DNA of 9,919 bases from NCBI GenBank assembly GCA_934675625.1, contig CAKURH010000117.1, positions 1-9,919 of the forward strand, in the 5' to 3' direction. Numbering within the stretch: the first letter of the stretch is position 1; the number at the start of each line of letters is the position of its first letter. Positions 1 to 5,873 of the stretch are shown one piece after another. Source of the DNA: an uncultured Kiritimatiellota bacterium. GTDB lineage: Bacteria > Verrucomicrobiota > Kiritimatiellia > RFP12 > UBA1067. A program made the position numbers and the translations under genes. The notes under the pieces are model-generated. The model made no database searches and had not been told where the DNA came from. It saw only the letters and a list, made by a program, of their open reading frames with translations.

Positions 1-42
1 GCGCTGACGCGCAATGGAACGAAAATCTTCACCTTTAGACAT
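1..42 (-). CDS. Possible 5' end of a leftward gene (partial)
   Basis: Read on the minus strand, an ATG at 42-40 opens 14 codons without a stop to the window edge, giving MSKGEDFRSIARQR. The polar, basic composition is plausible for a cytosolic protein N-terminus, but 14 residues are too few to name a family. No clear Shine-Dalgarno precedes it. The upstream DNA (43-70) is AT-rich and contains a TAAATT-like -10 candidate and a perfect 7-bp inverted repeat. The codons are less GC-rich than those of the other genes here. A chance open frame of this length is entirely possible, so this is a low-confidence call. Confidence 0.35.
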   Translation of the reverse strand, partial: MSKGEDFRSIARQR

Positions 43-49
43 GGCACGA

Positions 50-67
50 AAATTTCAGTCGAAATTT
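50..67. repeat. Perfect 7-bp inverted repeat
   Basis: AAATTTC (50-56) and GAAATTT (61-67) are exact reverse complements around a 4-nt AGTC spacer. It sits just upstream of the possible leftward start at 42, so it could be an operator or a small hairpin. No protein partner can be inferred. Confidence 0.45.
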
Positions 68-82
68 ACAGTTGCTGACCCC

Positions 83-110
83 AGTGGTAGGATTCGAGTG
101 GTAGGGTTGG
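83..110. repeat. 14-nt imperfect tandem repeat (two units)
   Basis: Units agtggtaggattcg (83-96) and agtggtagggttgg (97-110) are adjacent and match at 11 of 14 positions, including the first nine. Two 14-nt half-sites in an intergenic region could be binding half-sites or replication slippage. Confidence 0.5.
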
Positions 111-181
111 CGGGGGCTTTTTGATTTCCAGGGGCTAGGAGCGGAGCCGCGCGGACGCGAAACCCGAATGAGTCTTGCGTC

Positions 182-206
182 GAAGCGCGAAAAGGCTTCG
201 CGCTTC
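182..206. repeat. Perfect 10-bp inverted repeat (hairpin)
   Basis: GAAGCGCGAA (182-191) and TTCGCGCTTC (197-206) are exact reverse complements around the 5-nt loop AAGGC. No T-run follows on either strand, so this is not a standard intrinsic terminator. It may be a dispersed intergenic palindrome or a protein-binding site. Confidence 0.6.
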
Positions 207-362
207 CTCGACCAACATCATACAGCCTTTCTCCGTGGCTCCGTGCCTCCGTGTGAGACATTCCATGCGCCAGCAACAGCCAACAACGATTCGCGCTTGC
301 CTGTGATAGAAATGACGTCGGGAATGTGACGCAGCCTCGTCTCTGGTATTCGGTTGGATACC

Positions 363-391
363 TGTTCATCTCGTCCATTTTCGGCTATACT
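363..391 (+). promoter_or_regulatory. Promoter of the GH28-like gene
   Basis: TATACT at 386-391 matches the sigma-70 -10 consensus at 5 of 6 positions. A weak -35 candidate, TGTTCA (363-368), lies 17 nt upstream. The start codon at 402 is only 10 nt beyond the -10 box, so transcription would begin within a few bases of the ATG. No Shine-Dalgarno could fit in such a leader. Confidence 0.6.
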
Positions 392-401
392 ACGCCGCAC
401 G

Positions 402-1907
402 ATGAATATGCGTTTCTTGAGCATGAGCCGGTTGTGGCTTTCGTTTTTTGCTTTCCTCTTCGGACGTGCGTTTGGCGGTGACGGCGACGCACCCTACGCG
501 GCGACGTGGGAGGGGGCGGCGCTGCGGCAGGACGAGGCGCGGGTCTCGTCCGTGCCGATGTGCCGCGTCTGGCCGGGGCACCAGCGCGAGCTTTCCCAGA
601 CGGAGCTTGCGCGCTTCGTGCGGTTCGACGCGGCGCAGCCGGGCGCGTTCATCCTGCGGGGGCCCGGCGTCGCTCGGCGGCTGAAGCGGATGCTCCCGCT
701 GAGCGAGGCGTCCGCGCTCGTGCGGGAGGGCGACGACGCGCTGCGGCTCGCGGTCGCGCGGCCGGGCTTCTACGTCTTCGCGTTCGACGGCCTCCCGACA
801 CTCCACGTCTTCGCCGACCCGCCGCTTCCGCCCGTCCCCGCGCCGGGGCCCGGCGGGCGCCTGATCCGCTTCGGGCCGGGCGAGCACCGTCCGGGCGTCG
901 TCGCGCCGCAGAGCGGCGACGTCGTCGTCCTCGACGAGGGCGCGGTCGTCTACGGCTCGCTCTTCGTCCTCAACGCGACGAACGTGACGGTGACGGGGCG
1001 CGGCGTCTTCGACGGCTCGCGGCTGGCGCGGGCGGACGAGACGCTGCGGGCCTTCCGCCGCGCGCGCGGCCTGCCGGAGGTCGACACGGAGTCCGCCTGC
1101 TTCGCCTACTCGGTCTACGGGTCGGAGAACGTGACCATTGCCGGCGTGACGTTCCGCGACGCGCCGTTCTGGACGCTCGTCATCCGCAACCACTGCCGGA
1201 ACACGCGCGTCGACAACGTCCACATCGTCGGGAACTGGCGCTACAATTCCGACGGCGTGGACGTCTGCGCGAGCGCGGACACGGTGATCCGCAACTCGTT
1301 CGTCCGCACGTTCGACGACTGCCTGATCGCGCGCGGGCCGTATCTCGCGGGGGAGTCCGAGCCGGTCAGCGGGCTTGTCGTCTCGAACTGCACGCTCTAC
1401 TGCGACTGGGGCGTGCCGTTCAAGGCGCAGGTGCAGGACTTCCACGGCTCGATGGTCGAGAACGTCCTCATGCGCGACTGCCGGATCCTCGCGATGCGGG
1501 AGAACGCGCTCTTCCTCGCCGTGCGCTACGGCTGCGACCTGGACGTCATCCGCAACCTGACGTTCGAGGACCTGGAGCTCGACTTCTTCCCGCAGCCGCA
1601 GTCGGTCTACCAGAAGGCGGACGGCGAGGCGTTCGTGTACCGTCCGCTCGCGACGAACGCGCTGGCGCTCGCGTTCAGCTACACGCTGGGGCCGAACCTC
1701 GACAACCAGGTCAACGGGGCGATGCGCGAGCCGGGCTACTACCGCTTCGTGTTCGAGGACTTCGCGTTCCGGCGGTTCCGCGCCTACGGCGAGCGGCGCG
1801 ACTTCGAGGTGCGGCTGGAGACGCAGGTGCCGCGCCACGAGATCCGCCGCGTGACGGTCGAGGGCCTGCCCCCGCACCGCCTCGTCAAGGTCGGCAACGT
1901 CGAGTGA
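402..1907 (+). CDS. Secreted beta-helix glycoside hydrolase, GH28/GH49-like
   Basis: The 501-residue product begins with a signal peptide (about residues 1-25: basic start, hydrophobic core, small residues near AFG-GDG), so it is exported. Residues about 30-145 look like the beta-sandwich that precedes the helix in GH49-type and some bacterial GH28-type enzymes (WPGHQ, LHVFADPP). From about residue 150 the protein is a right-handed parallel beta-helix with repeated N-V-T turns. Motifs NSDGVD (282-287) and FDDC (D305, D306) match the NTD and DD acid motifs of GH28 polygalacturonases. The classical GHG and RIK motifs are not evident; CDWGVPFKAQ occupies the next turn. The substrate is therefore uncertain, perhaps a uronate- or galactose-containing glycan. 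I prefer ATG 402 to an in-frame TTG at 354: it lies 10 nt after a -10 box, and the TTG would be upstream of the transcript. A GH110-like gene follows, suggesting a shared target. Confidence 0.78.
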   Translation: MNMRFLSMSRLWLSFFAFLFGRAFGGDGDAPYAATWEGAALRQDEARVSSVPMCRVWPGHQRELSQTELARFVRFDAAQPGAFILRGPGVARRLKRMLPLSEASALVREGDDALRLAVARPGFYVFAFDGLPTLHVFADPPLPPVPAPGPGGRLIRFGPGEHRPGVVAPQSGDVVVLDEGAVVYGSLFVLNATNVTVTGRGVFDGSRLARADETLRAFRRARGLPEVDTESACFAYSVYGSENVTIAGVTFRDAPFWTLVIRNHCRNTRVDNVHIVGNWRYNSDGVDVCASADTVIRNSFVRTFDDCLIARGPYLAGESEPVSGLVVSNCTLYCDWGVPFKAQVQDFHGSMVENVLMRDCRILAMRENALFLAVRYGCDLDVIRNLTFEDLELDFFPQPQSVYQKADGEAFVYRPLATNALALAFSYTLGPNLDNQVNGAMREPGYYRFVFEDFAFRRFRAYGERRDFEVRLETQVPRHEIRRVTVEGLPPHRLVKVGNVE

Positions 1908-1917
1908 GTTGCCGCCG

Positions 1918-1946
1918 TTGATTGTGCGGCGAAGATATGCTATCAT
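1918..1946 (+). promoter_or_regulatory. Extended -10 promoter of the GH110-like gene
   Basis: TTGATT (1918-1923) and TATCAT (1941-1946) are separated by exactly 17 nt, and TGC directly precedes the -10, giving the extended form. It lies in the 64-nt gap after the upstream stop codon, so the second glycosidase can be transcribed independently of the first. Confidence 0.65.
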
Positions 1947-1959
1947 GCTGCCCATTCTG

Positions 1960-1964
1960 AGGAG
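1960..1964 (+). promoter_or_regulatory. Shine-Dalgarno of the GH110-like gene
   Basis: AGGAG lies 7 nt before ATG 1972 and fixes that start. This is the one gene with its own promoter and a normal leader (25 nt between -10 box and ATG) among the plus-strand genes here. Confidence 0.7.
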
Positions 1965-1971
1965 ATAAGAG

Positions 1972-3669
1972 ATGACAAAGCTGAAGATGATGTTGGTGGT
2001 GGCGTTCGCCGCGTGTGCGGTGTTCGGCGAGGTGCGCGTGACGGTGACGCCGGACGGCGCGAACGACAGGGCGGCGTGTGTCCGAGAGGCCGTGCGGCAG
2101 GTCGCGGCGTCCGGCGGGGGCGTCGTGAGCCTTGCGTCCGGCGATTACCACTTCTATTCTGGTTCGGCGGAGAAGATGCGTTTCCACGTCTCCAACCACG
2201 ACCAGCCGGAGGTGCGTCCCATCTTTCTGCCGTTCATCGGCGTGACGAACGTCGCCGTCGTGGCGGAGGGCGGCGCGCGGTTCGTGATGCACGGCATGGG
2301 CACGGCGATTCTGCTGCGCGAGACGAAAAACGTCTCGTTCCGGGGACTGACGGTCGAATGGGAAAAGCCGTTTTTCGCGCAGTCCGAAATCGTCGGCTTC
2401 GTGGACGGCCAGACGCGCGTGCGCTTCTCGCCGCGTGACCGGGTTGTCGACGAGGATGGAAAGGTCGTCCTCTGCGGCGAGGACTGGACGGACGCGCTCC
2501 GTGGCGGAACGGTCTTCGACCGAGCGACGCACGAGATCGTCGAGCGCACGGCGGACGTGAGCTTCGGCGGACGCGGCACGCGGTGCGAAAACGGCGACTT
2601 TCTGCTCGATGTCGATCTGTCGAAGAAGGGTGCGGGCGCGAAGGTCGGAGACGTCTACGTGGTGCGCAGCGGGTACCGTCCGCACCCGATCGTCTGCCTT
2701 GACCGCGCGACGGACACGACGTTCGAGGATTTCGTCTTCCGGGGCGGCTTCGGCATGGGCATCGTCGCGCAGCTGAGCGAGAACGTCACGTTGCGCGGCG
2801 GCGGGTGCTATCCGCGCGACCGCACGGAATACAGTCCGAACGTGATCGACGCGACGCACTTCTCAAATTGCCGGGGCACGATGACGGTCGAGAACTGCCG
2901 CTTCGAGGGCATGATGGACGATGCGCTCAACGTGCACTCGACCTGTCTCGGCATCGTCGGACAGCCCGCGCCCGACAAGATTCGCTGCCGCTACATGCAC
3001 CCGCAGGCGATTGGCTTCGGCGTGTTCGCGCCGGGGGACGCCGTGCGCTTCATCGCGGGCAAGACGCTGGAGAACGGCTTCGTCGGACGGGTCAAGGCGG
3101 TTGAGACGCATGACGCGCGGGAGATCACGCTGACGCTGGAGGGGCCTGTCCCTGCCGCCTACGGTATCGGGGACGCGGTGGAGAACGCGAGTTGGCAATG
3201 CGCGGTCGTCTTCCGCAACAACACGGTCGCGAACAACCGCGCACGCGGCGTCCTCTTCACGACGCCGAAGAAGATCGTTTGCGAGGGGAACTTCTTCGAT
3301 CATGTGTCCGGCGCGGCGATCCTGCTCGCGGGCGACGCACAGGGGTGGTACGAGTCGGGCGCGTGCGAGGATCTCGTCATCCGCCGCAACCGCTTCCGCG
3401 ACTGCCTCACGTCGGTCTTCCAGTACTGCGACGCGCTTGTGTCGATTCACCCCGAGGTGAAGGACCTGAAGGCGCAGCGCCGCCGCTACCACCGCAACGT
3501 CGTCATCGAGGACAACGAGATCGAGACGTTCGACGTGCCGCTCCTCTATGCGCTGAGCGCGGAGAACGTGACGTGGCGGCGCAACCGCGTCACGCGCCAC
3601 GACCGCTACCGCAGCTGGGGCAAGCCCGCGTTCCAGACGACGGGCTGCGAGAACGTCACCGTCGAGTAG
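1972..3669 (+). CDS. GH110 alpha-1,3-galactosidase-like enzyme, secreted
   Basis: The 565-residue protein has an N-terminal signal peptide (about residues 1-19, VFG-EVR). A weak lipobox-like FAAC ending at C15 leaves lipoprotein export possible. The rest is a parallel beta-helix. Family-diagnostic segments of GH110 are visible: YHFY followed by a HVSNHDQ block near residue 80, a DATHFSNCRG block (D293) and EGMMDDALNVH (D316, D317). The 23/24-residue spacing of D293 to D316/D317 matches the three active-site aspartates I recall for characterised GH110 enzymes, which are inverting exo-enzymes. They release terminal alpha-1,3-linked galactose from blood-group B-type or linear Gal-alpha-1,3-Gal glycans and, in marine relatives, related galactans. 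The length fits the family. Which of these substrates is used cannot be read from the sequence. The name glaB is used for one GH110 branch, but I do not assign it without a phylogeny. Confidence 0.85.
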   Translation: MTKLKMMLVVAFAACAVFGEVRVTVTPDGANDRAACVREAVRQVAASGGGVVSLASGDYHFYSGSAEKMRFHVSNHDQPEVRPIFLPFIGVTNVAVVAEGGARFVMHGMGTAILLRETKNVSFRGLTVEWEKPFFAQSEIVGFVDGQTRVRFSPRDRVVDEDGKVVLCGEDWTDALRGGTVFDRATHEIVERTADVSFGGRGTRCENGDFLLDVDLSKKGAGAKVGDVYVVRSGYRPHPIVCLDRATDTTFEDFVFRGGFGMGIVAQLSENVTLRGGGCYPRDRTEYSPNVIDATHFSNCRGTMTVENCRFEGMMDDALNVHSTCLGIVGQPAPDKIRCRYMHPQAIGFGVFAPGDAVRFIAGKTLENGFVGRVKAVETHDAREITLTLEGPVPAAYGIGDAVENASWQCAVVFRNNTVANNRARGVLFTTPKKIVCEGNFFDHVSGAAILLAGDAQGWYESGACEDLVIRRNRFRDCLTSVFQYCDALVSIHPEVKDLKAQRRRYHRNVVIEDNEIETFDVPLLYALSAENVTWRRNRVTRHDRYRSWGKPAFQTTGCENVTVE

Positions 3670-3683
3670 CGCGGGGGGCGCGC

Positions 3684-3716
3684 GGCGAGGCGGAACGGCC
3701 TTGCCCGTCTTCTTTC
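3684..3716 (+). terminator. Weak intrinsic terminator after the GH110-like gene
   Basis: GGCGAGGC (3684-3691) pairs with GCCTTGCC (3698-3705) through eight pairs including one G-U, around a 6-nt loop. It is followed by a T-rich but interrupted tract (CGTCTTCTTT). It lies 15 nt after the stop codon and just before the next promoter, the expected place for a terminator. Confidence 0.45.
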
Positions 3717-3742
3717 CAGGGGGGACGGCTTTTTGGTATAAT
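3713..3742 (+). promoter_or_regulatory. Promoter of the membrane-transport operon
   Basis: The -10 is a perfect TATAAT (3737-3742) with the extended TGG (3734-3736). A 4-of-6 -35, TTTCCA (3713-3718), lies 18 nt upstream. The ATG at 3751 follows the -10 after only 8 nt, predicting a leaderless or nearly leaderless mRNA. Confidence 0.75.
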
Positions 3743-3750
3743 ACGCGGCG

Positions 3751-4170
3751 ATGAATTCAAAAAAGGCCTTGACTTGGTTTCTCGTCGTCTTCGCGTGGTT
3801 CTGGACCGCGTACGAATGCCACACCATCGGCATTGACGTCTTCGATATGCTGTTGAAGCGCTTCCCCGGCCAGGTGTGGATCATGGCGGCGGTGCTGTCG
3901 TATCTCACGATCATCTGGATGCCGAAGCACCTCCTGACGCGCGCCGTGATGGGCATTTTCATGCTGATTCCCGCCGAGCTTTTCCCGGTTCTCCGTCCGC
4001 ACCTGCCCGACGGCGGCTTCGCCCCGGTGCAGATTCTCGTCGTCTTCGCCTACGTCCTCGCCATCATCGGCATGTACGGGATGTTCTACCCGTGGCGGGT
4101 CGAGGCGGTGCTGAAGCGCCTCTTCGGGACGAAGGGCGTGGCGTGTGGCGCGGCGGAGGAAGCGAAATGA
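3751..4170 (+). CDS. Small four-helix membrane protein, function unknown
   Basis: I do not recognise this 139-residue protein. It has four hydrophobic segments (about residues 8-22, 41-57, 62-78 and 91-113) and a basic C-terminal tail (about 115-139), consistent with an integral inner-membrane protein. TM1 is unusually aromatic (WFLVVFAWFW), and no catalytic or metal-binding motif is evident. The ATG at 3751 is set by the -10 box 8 nt upstream; there is no Shine-Dalgarno. Its stop overlaps the start of the phosphate symporter gene (ATGA at 4167-4170), so the two are translationally coupled. That suggests a partner or accessory role for the transporter, but this is inference from position only. 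Confidence 0.75.
   Translation: MNSKKALTWFLVVFAWFWTAYECHTIGIDVFDMLLKRFPGQVWIMAAVLSYLTIIWMPKHLLTRAVMGIFMLIPAELFPVLRPHLPDGGFAPVQILVVFAYVLAIIGMYGMFYPWRVEAVLKRLFGTKGVACGAAEEAK
4155..4160 (+). promoter_or_regulatory. Shine-Dalgarno deciding the symporter start
   Basis: GGAGGA lies inside the end of the preceding gene, 6 nt before ATG 4167. It supports this start over the longer out-of-family reading that begins near 3876. Confidence 0.8.
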
Positions 4171-5867
4171 AAGAAGCCCTGACGATCCTCCTGACGGTGC
4201 TCGGGGGCCTTGGGATCTTCCTCCTCGGCATGAAGCACCTCTCCGAGGGTCTTCAGGCCGCCGCCGGCGGGGGATTGCGCAAGTTCATGGCCAAGGCGAC
4301 GAGCCACCGAATCGTCGGCGTCGGCTCGGGAATCGTCTCGACGATCCTCGTCCAGTCTTCCTCGATCATCACGGTGATGCTCGTCGGCTTCGTCTCGACG
4401 GCGATCATGACGCTGCCGCAGGCGTTCGCCGTCCTGATCGGCGCGAACATCGGCACGACGGCGACGATCTGGATCATCGCCTACGCGCCGGATCCGCAGA
4501 TGCTCGGCTTCTGCGGCCTCGCGGCGGGCGGCATCATGTACTTCTTCTTCCGGGGCGAGCGCGTGCACCACCTCGGCCTCACGATCATCGGCCTCGGTCT
4601 CGTCTTCCTCGGCCTCTACTTCATGTCGAAAGGCGTCCAGCCCATCCGCCAGAACCCCGACTTCGCGCACGTCTTCACGGAAATGAGCGCGCACACGATG
4701 GCGGACGTCTTCCTCGTCGCGGCGGCGGCGACGCTCCTGACGGCGGTGATCCAGAGCTCGGCGGCGACGATCGCCATCGCGATGGCCCTCGCGACGCAGG
4801 GCCTCATCACCTACGAGGTCGCGATCGCCGTCCTGTTCGGCGCGAACATCGGCACGACGGCGACGGGCTGGATCGCGGCGATCGGCGGCACGGCGGACGC
4901 GAAGCGGACGGCCCTCGCGCACACGCTCTCGAACGTGATCGGGTCGCTTGTCCTCATCTGGTTCTTCCCGCTTTTCGTGAAGTTCGGCCAGACGCTCTTC
5001 CCGAACTGGAACGTCGCCGAGACGATGACGGTCTCGGGGCAGGGCGTGCCGGCGTTCACGCACATGATGGCGCCGATCGCCGTGACGGACACGGTCTTCG
5101 CCATCTGCCGCGGGCTTCTCTTCTTCCCGTTCGTGAAGCCGTTCTGCCGCCTCATCGAGTGGCTCGTCAAGCAGCCGGAGAACGAGAAGCCGCACCTCTC
5201 GGCCCTCAAGATCGGCGCGAAGATCTCGCCCGTGATCGCCTGCGACCAGGCGCTGAGCGAGATTGACTTCATGAAGCAGTCGAATCTGGAGCTGCTGGAC
5301 TGCGCGCGCAAGGTCCTCTCCGGCGCGACGGAGGGCGACGAGGGCCCGGAGAAGCACATCGTCCACCGCGAGGACATCCTCGACAACGTCCAGCGCGAGG
5401 TGACGGAGTTCCTGGGCTCGATCATGTCGAAGCGCCTCTCGTGGGACGTCGCGGAGCGCGCGCGGCGGCTGTTGCGCCTGACGGACGAGCTGGAGTCCGT
5501 CTCGGACGAGTGCGCGCAGGTGCTGAAGGTCGTCAAGCGCCTCCGCAAGCAGGGGCAGCGGATCTCCGACGTCTCGGCGGCGCTGCTGCTCGACGTCCAC
5601 GACAAGGTCGCCGCGTTCGCGGTGGACGTCACGCCGCTCATCACCTCGCCGCGCACGCCCTTCGACCTGGAGGCGCTGCAGCGGCGCTGCTCGGAGCTGC
5701 ACGACTTCATCCGCGAGTGCCGCCGCGTCCAGCTGGGGCGCATCGGGCCGGAGGATCCCGGCTCGTCGATCCGCGTCCTCGGCGAGCTCGACATCATCAA
5801 CGCCTACGAGCGCATCCGCGCCTACTACCTCAACTGCGCGGAAACCCTGGCCGGCGGGAAGAGGTAA
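4167..5867 (+). CDS. Na+/phosphate symporter with PhoU-like C-terminal domain (NptA/YjbB type)
   Basis: The 566-residue product has the two inverted Na/Pi-cotransporter repeats of the PF02690 type. Repeat 1 carries VQSSS (Q63-S66) and GANIGTT (92-98); repeat 2 carries IQSSA (Q196-A199) and GANIGTT (225-231). These QSS and GANIGTT signatures mark the ion/substrate pathway of the family. Membrane helices cover about residues 1-335. The remaining roughly 220 residues are charged and helical (for example HREDILDNVQREVTEF), as in bacterial members with a fused PhoU-like cytosolic domain thought to regulate transport. The family couples phosphate to Na+; import or export is possible, since the E. 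coli relative YjbB can export phosphate. The start at 4167 overlaps the previous stop and has GGAGGA 6 nt upstream. A further 59-to-97-residue N-terminal reading from upstream starts is not family-like and shadows the preceding gene. Confidence 0.9.
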   Translation: MKEALTILLTVLGGLGIFLLGMKHLSEGLQAAAGGGLRKFMAKATSHRIVGVGSGIVSTILVQSSSIITVMLVGFVSTAIMTLPQAFAVLIGANIGTTATIWIIAYAPDPQMLGFCGLAAGGIMYFFFRGERVHHLGLTIIGLGLVFLGLYFMSKGVQPIRQNPDFAHVFTEMSAHTMADVFLVAAAATLLTAVIQSSAATIAIAMALATQGLITYEVAIAVLFGANIGTTATGWIAAIGGTADAKRTALAHTLSNVIGSLVLIWFFPLFVKFGQTLFPNWNVAETMTVSGQGVPAFTHMMAPIAVTDTVFAICRGLLFFPFVKPFCRLIEWLVKQPENEKPHLSALKIGAKISPVIACDQALSEIDFMKQSNLELLDCARKVLSGATEGDEGPEKHIVHREDILDNVQREVTEFLGSIMSKRLSWDVAERARRLLRLTDELESVSDECAQVLKVVKRLRKQGQRISDVSAALLLDVHDKVAAFAVDVTPLITSPRTPFDLEALQRRCSELHDFIRECRRVQLGRIGPEDPGSSIRVLGELDIINAYERIRAYYLNCAETLAGGKR

Positions 5868-5873
5868 GGGGAG
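5865..5873 (+). promoter_or_regulatory. Shine-Dalgarno-like site of the lactate permease gene
   Basis: TAAGGGGAG overlaps the stop codon of the symporter gene (5865-5867) and abuts ATG 5874. It resembles the anti-16S consensus TAAGGAGG at six of eight positions. The tight placement implies coupled reinitiation. Confidence 0.6.

Larger units (their letters stand above)
43..401. other. Gene-free leader region with small repeats
   Basis: No convincing gene lies here. The minus-strand open frame spanning 55-378 has low-complexity, repeat-like composition and no family resemblance. The stretch holds a 7-bp inverted repeat at 50-67, a 14-nt imperfect tandem repeat at 83-110, a perfect 10-bp inverted repeat at 182-206, and a run rich in CTCCGTG-type units at about 230-257. 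It ends with the promoter of the first beta-helix gene. The region probably separates divergently transcribed genes. Confidence 0.6.

Noticed and set aside
55..378. 107-codon minus-strand frame in the left intergenic region
   Set aside because: Spans a palindrome and repeat-like DNA, has no recognisable domain or ribosome-binding site, and looks fortuitous.
354..401. TTG start extending the GH28-like protein by 16 residues
   Set aside because: It lies upstream of the -10 box at 386-391 and would spoil the signal peptide; ATG 402 fits both.
1908..1935. GCCGC/GCGGC hairpin between the two glycosidase genes as a terminator
   Set aside because: Only 5 bp with a 10-nt loop, no T-run, and it overlaps the -35 of the next promoter.
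390..1955. 521-codon minus-strand open frame opposite the GH28-like gene
   Set aside because: Arg/Val/Asp/Ala-rich antisense frame typical of GC-rich DNA. The plus-strand frame has a signal peptide, promoter and glycosidase motifs.
3876..4166. N-terminal extension of the phosphate symporter
   Set aside because: The extra residues are an out-of-frame reading of the preceding gene. GGAGGA and the ATGA overlap place the start at 4167.
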